Shown here piece by piece: positions 50,129-60,574 of a stretch of DNA of 64,000 nt. The DNA is from an uncultured Woeseia sp. (GTDB lineage: Bacteria > Pseudomonadota > Gammaproteobacteria > Steroidobacterales > Woeseiaceae), in NCBI GenBank assembly GCA_913031125.1, contig CAJWFK010000010.1, positions 1-64,000 on the forward strand, written 5' to 3'. The translations under genes were made by a program, and so were the position numbers. Position 1 is the first letter of the stretch. Each line of letters opens with the position of its first letter. The notes beneath the pieces were generated by a model. That model searched no databases and was not told the DNA's origin. It saw only the letters and a program-made list of their open reading frames with translations.

Positions 50129-50195
50129 CAACAAAAACCTATACGGTATGCGTAATTACAAATAAAAGATTATGACCGGAGTTTCGCCGATCAAT

Positions 50196-52736
50196 CTAGT
50201 CCTGATCACTGTCCATAGATTCGACACGCGCAAGTCCCACTAACCGTTGGCCTTTTTCAACACGAATAAGTGTTACGCCCTGGGTATTACGCCCAATGAC
50301 AGAAATCTCACTCACAGGAGTTCGCACCAGAGTACCACCGGAACTGATGAGCATGACTTCATCCTCATCTCCAACCTGTATAGAACCCACCGTTCTGCCA
50401 TTGCGTTTACTTGTTTGAATAGCAATGACCCCTTTACCGCCACGACCTTGGACAGGAAATTCGTCTATCGCTGTCCTTTTGCCATACCCATTCTCAGTAG
50501 CGGAAAGAAGCATTTCATCAGCGATGATTGCCAGTGCTATAACCTCATGTCCGTCAGGTAATTTAATACCCCTAACTCCGGACGCACCGCGGCCCATTGG
50601 CCTCACATCTGATTCATTAAACCTTATGGCTTTCCCATGGCTACCCACGAGCATAATTTGTCGTTTTCCATCGGTAATCTCAACGTCTACAAGTTTGTCA
50701 TTCTCTCTTAGATCAACCGCGATAATTCCAGACGATCGTGGTCTTGAAAACAGGCTTAAGGGTGTCTTTTTAACTACTCCTTTGCTGGTGGCCATGAATA
50801 CATAACTATCGTCATTAAATTCACGGATCGGAAGCACGGCATTAATCCGTTCGTCTTTTTCCAACGGTAACAGGTTAACAATAGGCTTCCCTCGCGCACC
50901 ACGACCAGCTTGCGGCACCTGGTAAACCTTAAGCCAGTACATCTTTCCACGACTACTAAAACATAGAATCGTGTCGTGTGTATTAGCTACGAAAAGCTTA
51001 TCAACAAAATCCTCATCCTTAACTTTAGTAGCCGATCGTCCTCGACCACCCCTGCGTTGCGCACGATAAACATCAATAGGCTGCGCTTTTGCATAACCAC
51101 CATGGGACAAAGTCACCACCACTTCAGCTTCCGGTATGAGGTCTTCATCCTGAAGGTCCGAGTAATCTTGGCTGATTTCCGTACGGCGTTCATCACCATA
51201 CTCATCACGAATTTCAATAAGCTCTTCCCGAATAACTTTTAGAAGTTCATCTGGGTCAGATAATATTTTTAAAAATACTTGAATTTTATCGATTAACTCT
51301 TTGTATTCTTTACCAATTTTATCTTGCTCTAGACCCGTCAATCGATGCAGCCGGAGATCCAAAATAGCCTGTGCCTGAATAGGAGATAATCGATACGAAC
51401 CATCGATCAGCCCAAAACCCTCCTCCAGATCGTGCGGTCGTGTGTCACGCATCCTTGCCTTATCCAGCATGCCACCTACTGCACCCGGCGGCCAATCTCG
51501 AGCTATAAGACCTGCTTTAGCCTCTCCCGGAGTTGGTGACTTTTTGATAAGCGCTATTACCTCATCAATATTTGCCAATGCAACTGCCTGGCCTTCAAGC
51601 ACATGTGCGCGACCGCGAGCCTTTTTCAATTCAAAGATCGTACGCCGGGTAACAATTTCCCGTCGGTGCGAAATAAAGGCTTCCAGTATCTGCTTGAGAT
51701 TTAGGAGCTTTGGCTGGTTTTCATGCAAACCAACCATATTTATGCCAAAAACCTCTTGCAGTCGAGTCTGTTTATAAAGGTTATTGAGTACTACCTCTCC
51801 CATTTCTCCTTTACGCAACTCAACCACAATGCGCATCCCATCCTTATCTGACTCATCCCTGAGTCCGCTGATCCCCTCAAGCTTCTTATCTCGAACCAAA
51901 TCAGCAATTTTTTCGATAAGCCTCGCCTTGTTAACCTGATATGGCAGTTCAGTCACAATAATAGCTTCCTTACTACTACCGGCAATCGGCTCTACAGTGG
52001 CACGTCCACGCATATATATACGTCCACGTCCAGTGTTATAAGCACTATAAATACCCTGTGCTCCGTTAATAATGCCGGCGGTCGGGAAGTCTGGCCCTGG
52101 TAAATGCTCCATCAGCGCCGGAACATCGATGTCGGGATTCTCAATCATTGCTAGACAAGCGTTAACTACCTCCCCCAAATTATGCGGAGGGATGTTGGTG
52201 GCCATTCCGACAGCTATACCCGCAGAACCGTTAACAAGTAAGTTCGGAATCTTTGTGGGCATCACTGATGGCTCTGTCTCCGAACCATCATAGTTCTCAA
52301 TAAAATCTACTGTCTCTTTATCCAAATCAGCCAAGATCTCATGCGCAATCTTGGCCATTCGTACTTCGGTATAACGCATTGCCGCTGGAGAATCACCATC
52401 GACTGATCCAAAATTGCCCTGCCCATCAACTAACATATAGCGCATAGAAAACGGCTGGGCCATACGCACAATGGTGTCATATACCGCAGAATCACCATGC
52501 GGGTGATATTTACCTATCACATCACCGACAACACGGGCAGATTTCTTGTATGGCTTATTGTAGTCATTACTCAAATCTCGCATGGCATGAAGCACACGAC
52601 GATGAACCGGTTTCAGGCCATCACGAACATCAGGTAGCGCCCGACCTACAATAACGCTCATCGCGTAATCTAGGTATGACTGCTTCATCTCCTCTTCGAG
52701 AGTTACAGAAAGTATTTCCTGAGCAACTTCAGACAT
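50196..52736 (-). CDS. gyrA: DNA gyrase subunit A
   Basis: 846 residues. The quinolone-resistance region reads [17 protein letters not shown] with the Ser and Asp of susceptible alleles. Catalytic Tyr is in [10 protein letters not shown]. The C-terminal domain has the GyrA box QRRGGRG and beta-pinwheel repeats. The region before its ATG is shared with ubiG on the other strand. Confidence 0.97.
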   Translation of the reverse strand: MSEVAQEILSVTLEEEMKQSYLDYAMSVIVGRALPDVRDGLKPVHRRVLHAMRDLSNDYNKPYKKSARVVGDVIGKYHPHGDSAVYDTIVRMAQPFSMRYMLVDGQGNFGSVDGDSPAAMRYTEVRMAKIAHEILADLDKETVDFIENYDGSETEPSVMPTKIPNLLVNGSAGIAVGMATNIPPHNLGEVVNACLAMIENPDIDVPALMEHLPGPDFPTAGIINGAQGIYSAYNTGRGRIYMRGRATVEPIAGSSKEAIIVTELPYQVNKARLIEKIADLVRDKKLEGISGLRDESDKDGMRIVVELRKGEMGEVVLNNLYKQTRLQEVFGINMVGLHENQPKLLNLKQILEAFISHRREIVTRRTIFELKKARGRAHVLEGQAVALANIDEVIALIKKSPTPGEAKAGLIARDWPPGAVGGMLDKARMRDTRPHDLEEGFGLIDGSYRLSPIQAQAILDLRLHRLTGLEQDKIGKEYKELIDKIQVFLKILSDPDELLKVIREELIEIRDEYGDERRTEISQDYSDLQDEDLIPEAEVVVTLSHGGYAKAQPIDVYRAQRRGGRGRSATKVKDEDFVDKLFVANTHDTILCFSSRGKMYWLKVYQVPQAGRGARGKPIVNLLPLEKDERINAVLPIREFNDDSYVFMATSKGVVKKTPLSLFSRPRSSGIIAVDLRENDKLVDVEITDGKRQIMLVGSHGKAIRFNESDVRPMGRGASGVRGIKLPDGHEVIALAIIADEMLLSATENGYGKRTAIDEFPVQGRGGKGVIAIQTSKRNGRTVGSIQVGDEDEVMLISSGGTLVRTPVSEISVIGRNTQGVTLIRVEKGQRLVGLARVESMDSDQD

Positions 52737-52871
52737 ACGACTCCGTCATGCCAGTATTAATCCGCTATATGCGACCGGATCATTAGCATTGAAAAACTCG
52801 GGTATTTTCTTGGAATATATCCAGCTTTTTTTCGGGCTTTTTTCACGCGCCGGAACGACTTGAAATGACGA

Positions 52872-52877
52872 TATAAT
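52872..52877 (+). promoter_or_regulatory. -10 element in the gyrA-ubiG divergent region
   Basis: A perfect TATAAT on the plus strand; the best -35 upstream is poor. The predicted ubiG mRNA would have a 5' leader of about 140 nt. No other feature recognised between 52737 and 53024. Confidence 0.35.
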
Positions 52878-53024
52878 TATACCACAGGATAGCTCATTAC
52901 AGCAGTGAATCCAGACACTTCTGGTAATCTAATTTCTAAAACAAGCGATGGTTTTTTTCCAAAAGAAATGCAACACTTTCAACGTTACATTTATCAGGAT
53001 AGACAACGTGCCCGGATCTGCGTA

Positions 53025-53732
53025 ATGAAAGACAATATTGATACCAATGAAATCGCCAAGTTTGATTCGCTTGCAGCGAACTGGTGGGATCCAGACGGTG
53101 AATTTAGACCGCTCCATGATATAAACCCACTTCGCCTCGACTGGATCCGGCAACGTGCCCACCTACCTGGAAACAAGGTAGTAGATATAGGCTGTGGTGG
53201 AGGCATTCTTACGGAGTCAATGGCATCTAAGGGCGCTGTCGTATCGGGAATTGATATGGCAGAAAAACCTCTTGGTGTAGCTCGCCTCCACCAAATCGAA
53301 TCCGGCACAGATATAGAATATATTCAGTGTACTGCGGAATCTCTCGCGTCAGACCGAGCTGGCGAATATGACATCGTTACGTGTTTAGAAATGCTTGAAC
53401 ACGTGCCATCGCCATCAAATGTAATCGCAGCATGTCAGAAACTTGCCAGACCAGGTGGAGACGTATTTTTCTCAACCATAAATCGGAATCCAAAATCATT
53501 TCTGTTCGCGATTGTTGGTGCTGAATATATGCTCAAACTACTTCCGCAAGGAACCCATGAATACGACAAGTTTATTCGCCCATCCGAGTTGGAAAGCTGG
53601 GCACGCACTTCAGGGCTGCAACTAAAAGATAGTATCGGCATGCACTATAACCCGCTATTAAGGGAATACACATTAGGGCCCAACATAGACGTCAATTACC
53701 TTATGCACTTTCGAAAGCCAGAAACTGTCTAA
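53025..53732 (+). CDS. ubiG: Ubiquinone biosynthesis O-methyltransferase UbiG
   Basis: 235 residues from ATG 53025 (E. coli 240); a GTG at 52905 would add 40 residues without family similarity. Start EIAKFDSLAANWWDPDGEFRPLHDINPLRLDWI and motif I VVDIGCGGGILTESMA are typical. Performs both O-methylations of the ubiquinone ring. Followed after 1 bp by the phosphatase gene, as in pseudomonads. Confidence 0.95.
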   Translation: MKDNIDTNEIAKFDSLAANWWDPDGEFRPLHDINPLRLDWIRQRAHLPGNKVVDIGCGGGILTESMASKGAVVSGIDMAEKPLGVARLHQIESGTDIEYIQCTAESLASDRAGEYDIVTCLEMLEHVPSPSNVIAACQKLARPGGDVFFSTINRNPKSFLFAIVGAEYMLKLLPQGTHEYDKFIRPSELESWARTSGLQLKDSIGMHYNPLLREYTLGPNIDVNYLMHFRKPETV

Positions 53733-53733
53733 C

Positions 53734-54405
53734 GTGGCACATTTAAAAAACCTTAAAGCTATATTTTTCGATCTTGATGGGACACTTATAGACACCGCTC
53801 CAGATATGATTGCTGTTCTCACAAACATACAAACAAAAGAAGGTCAAAAACCAATACCTTATGAAATAGCGCGGCAATATGTGTCGAATGGCTCTGCTGG
53901 CCTCATAAACCTAGCTTTTCCACATGAGTCTCAAACAAAAAAAGAAATGCTACAAGAAAGATTCTTGGATCTGTACGAAGAATCAGTCTGTATTCATTCG
54001 ACTCTTTTTCCCGGATTGAATTTACTACTGGATAATCTCGATGCTAAGAAGATTCCATGGGGTATCATCACGAATAAACCGGCACGAATGACCATACCAT
54101 TAGTACAGGCTCTAGGTATCGGTAATAGAACAAAATGCGTCATTAGCGGTGATACACTCCGGAAGCGAAAACCTGATCCGGCCCCACTGCGACTAGCGAG
54201 CAAAAAAATCGGTGTTGCTCCCAAAGATTCAGTTTACATAGGGGATGCTGAGAGAGATATTGAGGCTGGCCATAATGCTGGGATGCAGACAATAGCTGTA
54301 ACTTATGGCTATATTACGGAAAACGATGATCCAACAACGTGGAATGCCGACTACATTGTCGATGACAGTAAAAGACTCGCTCGGATACTTTTGGACGGGG
54401 TATAA
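53734..54405 (+). CDS. mupP: HAD phosphatase, MupP/Gph type
   Basis: 223 residues from GTG 53734. HAD motifs: FFDLDGTLIDTAPDM (nucleophile Asp), ITNKP, a Lys in RKRKPDP and GDAERDIEAGHNAGM. The ubiG-HAD-yciK neighbourhood is that of MupP, the N-acetylmuramate-6-phosphate phosphatase of peptidoglycan recycling; by sequence alone phosphoglycolate phosphatase (Gph) cannot be excluded. Confidence 0.78.
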   Translation: MAHLKNLKAIFFDLDGTLIDTAPDMIAVLTNIQTKEGQKPIPYEIARQYVSNGSAGLINLAFPHESQTKKEMLQERFLDLYEESVCIHSTLFPGLNLLLDNLDAKKIPWGIITNKPARMTIPLVQALGIGNRTKCVISGDTLRKRKPDPAPLRLASKKIGVAPKDSVYIGDAERDIEAGHNAGMQTIAVTYGYITENDDPTTWNADYIVDDSKRLARILLDGV

Positions 54406-54443
54406 GCCGAAAACATTATGAACATCATTAAAGCTGACTCACT

Positions 54444-55667
54444 GTGGTAGAAATTTTGGATATCGGATTAGTTATTGGATTAGTTATTGGATTAGTTATT
54501 GGTGCACTTGTAATGTGGCTCATCCTACGCAAAGGAGATGCTGATTATGATGCTGCAAAAAATCAGCTGAAGAGTGAATTTCTGGATATCGCCCAACAAT
54601 CACTTCAAAATAACAACGAACAATTCCTTCAACTTGCCGAACAAAATCTCGGAGCACATCAGGAACGAGCAAAAAGAGAGCTTAGTGAGCGCGAAAAAGC
54701 AGTCGAAAACCTAGTAAAGCCTATCAAGGATGCTTTACAGAAATCGCAAAAACAGATTGCAGAATTAGAGAAAGCCAGGGGAGAAGCCTATGGTGGTATA
54801 CGAGCTCAACTTGAGTCCATGCAAACGAGCCAGAAAACACTGGCGCAAGAGACCCAGAATCTCGTTAACGCATTGCGACGCCCTGAGGTAAGAGGCCGTT
54901 GGGGCGAAATGACATTGAAGCGATGCGTTGAACTCGCAGGAATGGTGGAACATTGTGATTTTCAAGAACAAGTCCACCAAAAAGGTGCCGACAAGACAAT
55001 CCGTCCAGACATGATAGTGCGAATGCCCAATGAGCGGGAATTGGTCGTTGATGTGAAAACGCCACTTGATGCATATCTAGAGGCTATTGAGGCCGAAGAT
55101 GAGAAGCAACGCAGGGTCGCCCTTAAAAGATACGCCAGAAATGTCCGTGAGCATATCCGCAGCCTATCAAGCAAGGCTTACTGGGATCAGTTTTCCCAAA
55201 GTCCTGATTTTGTCATCTTGTTTATTCCGGGAGATCAATTCCTCAGTGCGGCTACTAGCGAGGATCCAGAACTTATCGAAAAAGCGCTTTCACAACATAT
55301 CATTCTTGCTACTCCTACTAGCTTTGTCGCTTTGTTAAAAGCCGTTGCCTATGGATGGAGGCAGTTGGCACTGACGGACAACGCGGCAGAGATCCGCAAA
55401 TTGGCTGAAGACCTCTATGGCAGGCTGGAAACATTCGTCAGTCACTTAGGGGGAGTTGGCAAACAATTATCAAGTAGCGTTGAAAAATATAACGCAGCCA
55501 TCGGGTCCCTGGAACGCCGGGTCTTACCCGGCGCCAGAAAGTTCGTTGACTTAGGTATTCACCCGACAAAGACAGTAGGTAAACTAGAGCAAATCGAGCA
55601 ACGCCCGCGACAGATTATAGGATCGGACAACGATGCCGACCTAGAAAGTGATAATTCTTCAGAATGA
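54444..55667 (+). CDS. rmuC: DNA recombination protein RmuC
   Basis: 407 residues from GTG 54444. An N-terminal membrane span made of repeated GLVI units, a coiled coil (residues about 35-125) and a nuclease-like core with RRPEVRGRWGEMTLKR, RPDMIVRMPN..LVVDVKTPLDAYLEA. RmuC limits inversion at short repeats in E. coli. It lies between the MupP-like and yciK genes. Confidence 0.92.
   Translation: MVEILDIGLVIGLVIGLVIGALVMWLILRKGDADYDAAKNQLKSEFLDIAQQSLQNNNEQFLQLAEQNLGAHQERAKRELSEREKAVENLVKPIKDALQKSQKQIAELEKARGEAYGGIRAQLESMQTSQKTLAQETQNLVNALRRPEVRGRWGEMTLKRCVELAGMVEHCDFQEQVHQKGADKTIRPDMIVRMPNERELVVDVKTPLDAYLEAIEAEDEKQRRVALKRYARNVREHIRSLSSKAYWDQFSQSPDFVILFIPGDQFLSAATSEDPELIEKALSQHIILATPTSFVALLKAVAYGWRQLALTDNAAEIRKLAEDLYGRLETFVSHLGGVGKQLSSSVEKYNAAIGSLERRVLPGARKFVDLGIHPTKTVGKLEQIEQRPRQIIGSDNDADLESDNSSE
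54465..54500 (+). repeat. Three perfect 12-bp tandem repeats within rmuC
   Basis: GGATTAGTTATT occurs three times in direct succession and encodes (GLVI)3 in the membrane span. Unit gain or loss keeps the frame and changes span length by four residues. Confidence 0.9.
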
Positions 55668-55698
55668 CAGCTACAACTAATCTCAAAATGAATCCCGC

Positions 55699-56451
55699 TT
55701 GAACATTAACCCGAAAGATTACCAGTACACTGACGATATACTGAATGACCGAATAATTCTTATTACTGGTGCCAGTGACGGAATCGGGCGAGCCTTGGCT
55801 TTGAGTGCTGCCGCTTTGGGAGCGCGTGTCATACTGCACGGAAGAAATACCCAAAAACTTGAACAGGTATATGACGATATTGAAAAAATAGGCAGTGCCT
55901 TAACGCCCGCCATTGCAGTGCTTGATTTGTCGGTTGCGACAGGAGATGACTATGCCGCACTTGCGGATAGCGTTGAGGATTCTTTCGGGAAACTTGATGG
56001 CTTACTACACAACGCTGCCATTCTGGGACAAAGACTACCGCTCGATCAATATGATCCAAACGAATGGGCCCAAGTTTTGCATGTGAATTTGACCGCACCA
56101 ATGGTACTCACACAGGTACTCATGCCTTTGCTCAGAAAATCGGCAGACCCCTCAGTGATTTTTACTAGCAGCGGTGTCGGGCGTATCGGGAAAGCATTTT
56201 GGGGTGCGTATTCCGCATCTAAATTTGGAATTGAAGCCTTATCGCAAATACTTGCAGAAGAAAACACCCACACAGGACTTCGGGCTAATTGTATTAACCC
56301 AGGACCAGTCCGAACTAATATGCGTCTACAAGCCTATCCGGCCGAGAACAAGGATAAATTAGCGACACCTGAAGATATAACAGCTGCTTATATCTACCTG
56401 TTAGGACCGGATAGCAAAGGAATCACCGGAAAAAGCTTTGATATAAGTTAA
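55699..56451 (+). CDS. yciK: SDR-family oxidoreductase YciK
   Basis: 250 residues from TTG 55699 (no in-frame ATG near). TGASDGIGRALALSAAALGARV, the NNAA-like LLHNAAI, catalytic Ser in FTSSGVGRIG and YSASKFG. YciK orthologue by length and neighbourhood; substrate unknown. Confidence 0.85.
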   Translation: MNINPKDYQYTDDILNDRIILITGASDGIGRALALSAAALGARVILHGRNTQKLEQVYDDIEKIGSALTPAIAVLDLSVATGDDYAALADSVEDSFGKLDGLLHNAAILGQRLPLDQYDPNEWAQVLHVNLTAPMVLTQVLMPLLRKSADPSVIFTSSGVGRIGKAFWGAYSASKFGIEALSQILAEENTHTGLRANCINPGPVRTNMRLQAYPAENKDKLATPEDITAAYIYLLGPDSKGITGKSFDIS

Positions 56452-56477
56452 TCTTTAGGTTCAGGTATATATTGTAT

Positions 56478-57242
56478 CTATTTGTTTTTCTGATAGTTAA
56501 CTTTACTCTTTATACCAGCGGCTTGGTATAAAAGTTTCGTTTGATCTTGAGTTAGAACTTCATATTGTCCCCGCCGCAGTTTTTTCGATAAATTTATCGG
56601 CCCAAACCCTATACGAATGAGCCGGCTTACCTTGTAGCCTATGGCTTCCCATATCCTGCGGACCTCCCGATTACGTCCCGATTGCAGACTTACGGTGAAC
56701 CAACGATTAGAGCCAGTACCACCAGCCGAAGAGAGCGAGTCAAAATTAGCAATACCGTCCTCTAATGCAACACCGGCAAGCAACCGATTTAATTCTAATT
56801 CGCTAGGGGCCCCATGCACCCTAACTGCGTAGCGTCGCTCTATTTGATTTGAAGGATGCATCAGGGTATTCGCCAAAATGCCATCGGTCGTAAAAAGCAG
56901 TAATCCCATAGTTGAAAAATCCAGCCGTCCGACTGCTATCCAACGGGCTCCAGAGAGATGCGGTAATGATTGAAACACCGTACGCCTGCCTCGCGGGTCC
57001 GAACGACTCGTGATCTCGTTATCTGGCTTATTGTAGGCTATACACTGTTCAATCAAATTTTGGTTGGAAACGATTAACGGTCGTTTATCCAGAAGAAAAT
57101 ACTCTGTGCCGGCGACACGTTCCCCGATGACAGCAAGACGCCCATTTATAGTTAATCGCCCCTCACGGATCCACGCTTCAATTTGACGGCGAGAACCATG
57201 CCCAGCATTTGCCAGAATCTTTTGAATACGAGCGGCCATCAA
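56478..57242 (-). CDS. rluB: 23S rRNA pseudouridine synthase RluB
   Basis: 254 residues. S4-type RNA-binding start (ARIQKILANAGHGSRRQIEAWIREGRLTINGR cut here) and catalytic GRLDFSTMGLLLFTTDG with the active Asp. Start overlaps scpB stop (ATGA). Forms one operon with scpB and scpA. Confidence 0.92.
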   Translation of the reverse strand: MMAARIQKILANAGHGSRRQIEAWIREGRLTINGRLAVIGERVAGTEYFLLDKRPLIVSNQNLIEQCIAYNKPDNEITSRSDPRGRRTVFQSLPHLSGARWIAVGRLDFSTMGLLLFTTDGILANTLMHPSNQIERRYAVRVHGAPSELELNRLLAGVALEDGIANFDSLSSAGGTGSNRWFTVSLQSGRNREVRRIWEAIGYKVSRLIRIGFGPINLSKKLRRGQYEVLTQDQTKLLYQAAGIKSKVNYQKNK

Positions 57243-57997
57243 GCCTCGCTAGATTGTTTATTTTCGTCTTCTAATTCATCTAGATTAGGAGCGGCTGAGG
57301 GCTCGGCTTCAACGTGGTTATTCTCAACCATACCGTCGGTATCACCGCCCCCCATATCAACCTTTTCTGAGTTACCAACATCATCTCGGATCGATATTTC
57401 TGCGGCCGAGGGATCAGCTACTGCGTCGACATTTTCAACATCCGGCAAATTAAATTGCACTCGCAGACTTTCCCAATCAGCGATGTCTGATAACGGAGGC
57501 AAATCATCAAGCGTTTTTAAGTTGAAATAATCGAGGAAACTCTTCGTTGTACCAAACATTTCTGGTCTACCTGGCACATCGCGATGACCTAGGACACGAA
57601 TCCATTCTCGCTCAAGGAGTGTACGTACAATGTTGGTGCTAACTGAAACACCACGTATTTCTTCAATCTCACCACGCGTTATTGGTTGCCTGTAAGCAAT
57701 CAAGGCTAATGTTTCGAAGAGCGCCCGTGAATATCTCGGTGGCCGTTCCTCCCAAAGCTTCTGAAGGCGCTCAGCCATACCTAACTCAATTTGAATCCGA
57801 AATCCGGATGCAACCTCCTTAACTGTTAGGGCTCTATATTGGTAATCGTCAATCAGACTTCCAATCGCGACCCGGATATCCGATTTTCCTGGCATTGAGT
57901 CTTCATCAAAAAGTTTCTGGAGCTGATCGATGTTTAGTGGACGACCGGCAGCCAATAATGCTGCTTCGATGAAATATTTTATTTGCTCTTCATCCAT
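57239..57997 (-). CDS. scpB: SMC-ScpAB complex subunit ScpB
   Basis: 252 residues: paired winged helices (IKYFIEAALLAAGRPLNIDQLQKLF; ALFETLALIAYRQPITRGEIEEIRGV) and GRPEMFGTTKSFLDYFNLK, followed by a long acidic, likely disordered tail of about 60 residues. Acts with ScpA and Smc in chromosome segregation. Confidence 0.93.
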   Translation of the reverse strand: MDEEQIKYFIEAALLAAGRPLNIDQLQKLFDEDSMPGKSDIRVAIGSLIDDYQYRALTVKEVASGFRIQIELGMAERLQKLWEERPPRYSRALFETLALIAYRQPITRGEIEEIRGVSVSTNIVRTLLEREWIRVLGHRDVPGRPEMFGTTKSFLDYFNLKTLDDLPPLSDIADWESLRVQFNLPDVENVDAVADPSAAEISIRDDVGNSEKVDMGGGDTDGMVENNHVEAEPSAAPNLDELEDENKQSSEA

Positions 57998-58014
57998 GGA
58001 CCACTAACTCCTTA

Positions 58015-58923
58015 TCATTCATCCGCAGGATCCATTGCAACATTCTCCCCTTTATCTGCAACCAGTCGGACAGATGATGCAGCTCTCACATGAAGAGGTG
58101 TATATGCATCAGATTGAGTCACTTCAATTACTGATTCCCGCAACAACTCAAGTATTGCAATAAAAGTCACAGCGACCCCCATGCGCCCCTCCTCTGGATC
58201 GAATAGGTCTTGGAATTCGGAAAACGAGCCAGCCTTGATGCGACTTAATATCTCGGACATCCTCTGCTGCACTGACATGGGTTCTCGCTGAACATGCAAA
58301 TTGGCGAACATCTCTGCGCGTTTTAACACATCATGAAATGCGAGCATGAGTTCTTTTAGCGTTGCGTCTGGTAACTTCCGAGTTATTTTGCGCTCTGGTG
58401 CATCGATAGTGGCGACGCGTACATCTCTTTCTAAGCGTGGCAACAAACTGATATCTTCCGCTGCTTTTTTAAACCTTTCATATTCTTGGAGACGCCTTAC
58501 TAATTCCGCCCGCGGATCTTCCTCTTCTTCCTCATCAGCTTCTGGGCGCGGCAATAACATACGGGACTTTATCTCAGCGAGCATAGCCGCCATCAATAAA
58601 TATTCACCAGCGAGTTCGAGCTGCATTTCTTTCATGAGCCCTATGTACTCTACATACTGCTGGGTAATTTCAGCTATAGGGATATCAAGAATATCAATGT
58701 TCTGGCGGCGTATGAGATAGAGAAGCAGATCAAGGGGACCCTCAAAAGCCTCTAAAAACACCTGTAAAGCGTAGGGTGGTATATAAAGGTCTTGAGGTAG
58801 CTCTGTGACTGGCTCGCCATCAACAACAGCAAAGGGCATCTCACTTTGCGCTGGCAGCATTTCCCCGTGCCCTTCCGGTTTAGGCGCGTCTTTCGGTGTA
58901 AGGACTTTCAGTTCCGGTTTCAT
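58015..58923 (-). CDS. scpA: SMC-ScpAB kleisin subunit ScpA
   Basis: 302 residues. LQVFLEAFEGPLDLLLYLIRRQNIDILDIPIAEIT is the kleisin N-terminal signature; LAGEYLLMAAMLAEIKSRMLLPRPE follows; the winged-helix C-terminus is FIAILELLRESVIEVTQ. First gene of the scpA-scpB-rluB set; a 40-residue N-terminal extension is present. Confidence 0.94.
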   Translation of the reverse strand: MKPELKVLTPKDAPKPEGHGEMLPAQSEMPFAVVDGEPVTELPQDLYIPPYALQVFLEAFEGPLDLLLYLIRRQNIDILDIPIAEITQQYVEYIGLMKEMQLELAGEYLLMAAMLAEIKSRMLLPRPEADEEEEEDPRAELVRRLQEYERFKKAAEDISLLPRLERDVRVATIDAPERKITRKLPDATLKELMLAFHDVLKRAEMFANLHVQREPMSVQQRMSEILSRIKAGSFSEFQDLFDPEEGRMGVAVTFIAILELLRESVIEVTQSDAYTPLHVRAASSVRLVADKGENVAMDPADE

Positions 58924-58980
58924 GAAAATACCAGCAGCAATCCAATTAGTTTACCGCAAAACTAAGCTGAGCATCTAAGC

Positions 58981-59607
58981 TCAGCTAACTAATGAGCTAG
59001 TATCTCCTAGCCCATCCCTAATAATTTCGATATCACCCTTCGAGAGATCGATCACCGTTGTGGGCTCAATTCCAACGGTACCGGCATCTACAATAAGGTC
59101 AATACCATCGCCAATCCTGTCCTGTATGGCAGCAGCATCAGCAAGTGGTAAATCTTCTCCCGGTAACAATAGCGTGGAACTCATTATTGGCTCACCAAGG
59201 GACTCCAGCATAGCTTTAACCACAGCATGATCTGGCACCCTTAAACCAATTGTCCGTCTCCGCTTATTTAGCAGCCGTTTTGGCACCTCTCGAGTTGCCG
59301 GCAAAATAAATGTATAGGGCCCTGGTGTGAATGACTTAAGGATCCGATAAGCCCAATTATCTGCACGGGCATACAAACTTATCTCCGACAGGTGGCTGCA
59401 AACAAGCGTGAAATTATGGTGCTTATCTAACTGTCTAATTTTACGCATCTTATCCATCGCAACCTTATCCCCCAAATGACATCCAAGTGCGAAAATCGAA
59501 TCTGTTGGATAGGCAATTAATCCACCGCTACGCAACGTTGCTACAACTTTAGCTACAAGACGAGGCTGTGGATATGCTCGATGAATTTTAACGACTCTTG
59601 CCATCAC
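58981..59607 (-). CDS. yciO: Sua5/YciO/YrdC-family protein
   Basis: 208 residues: LRSGGLIAYPTDSIFALGCHL, MRKIRQLDKHHNFTLVC, RRTIGLRVPDH, and a C-terminal PTTVIDLSKGDIEIIRDG. YciO is a relative of the t6A-synthesis enzymes TsaC/Sua5; its own reaction is uncertain. Divergent from yciB. Confidence 0.88.
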   Translation of the reverse strand: MMARVVKIHRAYPQPRLVAKVVATLRSGGLIAYPTDSIFALGCHLGDKVAMDKMRKIRQLDKHHNFTLVCSHLSEISLYARADNWAYRILKSFTPGPYTFILPATREVPKRLLNKRRRTIGLRVPDHAVVKAMLESLGEPIMSSTLLLPGEDLPLADAAAIQDRIGDGIDLIVDAGTVGIEPTTVIDLSKGDIEIIRDGLGDTSSLVS

Positions 59608-59715
59608 TGAATTGTAACGAGAGATTGCTTTCGTTGCTGCTTTGTTTTCAGCGTTTTCTCTGTCTGTTCATTTAAGCTATGATTCGGCACCGCTTATCGG
59701 TGGAATAAACTTCTG

Positions 59716-60273
59716 ATGCATCTTTTATTAGATTACATCCCAATTATCGCGTTTATCTTCGCTTATTTTTATGAAGATATCTTTTTTGCGACCGGGGTAC
59801 TCATGGCAGTGATGCCAGCCGTGCTCGCGGCGCAGTGGCTTCTTACGAAAAAGCTCAACCGCATTTATGCGGCCTCAACGGCATTAGTTCTCATCTTAGG
59901 CGGATTTACACTCGCCTTTCGCAACCCAACATTCCTGTATTGGAAACCAACCGTTCTAAACTGGGCAATCGGACTTGTTTTCTTAGGTAGCCAATGGATT
60001 GGAGAAAAGACCATCGCTCAAAGGATGCTGGGTAGCGCAGCAACACTTGAGGTTGCCCAGTGGCGCCGGCTAAATCAAATGTGGGTTGGATTTTTTATAT
60101 TCTCAGGTGCATTGAATATTTACGTCGCGTATACATTCAGTGAAGCCTTTTGGGTTAAATTTAAGTTATTCGGCATGTTGGGAGTTACGTTAATATTCGT
60201 GATTATTCAAACCATCTGGTTAACAATGACATCACAAAAAAATAACTCAGCTAACCAAGACGCAGAATCCTAA
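59716..60273 (+). CDS. yciB: Inner-membrane septation protein YciB
   Basis: 185 residues, five or six membrane spans, with LLDYIPIIAFIFAY, GGFTLAFRNPTFLYWKPTVLNW and LNIYVAYTFSEAFWVKFKLFGMLG. YciB takes part in envelope and division integrity. Starts a yciB-yciI-bolA group. Confidence 0.93.
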   Translation: MHLLLDYIPIIAFIFAYFYEDIFFATGVLMAVMPAVLAAQWLLTKKLNRIYAASTALVLILGGFTLAFRNPTFLYWKPTVLNWAIGLVFLGSQWIGEKTIAQRMLGSAATLEVAQWRRLNQMWVGFFIFSGALNIYVAYTFSEAFWVKFKLFGMLGVTLIFVIIQTIWLTMTSQKNNSANQDAES

Positions 60274-60274
60274 T

Positions 60275-60574
60275 ATGTGGTACGCGATTATTAGTGAAGA
60301 CCATCATGATAGCCTAACTATTAGAATGGCCACCCGCGCAGCCCACTTAGCTAGGGCCAAGAAACTAGTAGACGAAGGTCGAGTACTAATCGGTGGACCA
60401 CACCCATCAATTGATTCGGAGGATCCAGGCTCAGCAGGTTTTTCCGGCAGCCTGCTAGTGGTCGATTTCCCATCACTGGATGAAGCCAAGGAATGGGCAG
60501 AAAACGACCCCTATGTGACCGCAGGTGTCTACAAACACGTAACGGTAAAGCCATTCAACTTAGTTTTGCCATGA
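60275..60574 (+). CDS. yciI: YciI family protein
   Basis: 99 residues, dimeric ferredoxin-like fold: MWYAIISEDHHDSLTIR, ARAAHLARAKKLVDEGRVLIGGP, ENDPYVTAGVYKHVTVKPF. Usual partner of yciB. One base after yciB. Confidence 0.92.
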   Translation: MWYAIISEDHHDSLTIRMATRAAHLARAKKLVDEGRVLIGGPHPSIDSEDPGSAGFSGSLLVVDFPSLDEAKEWAENDPYVTAGVYKHVTVKPFNLVLP

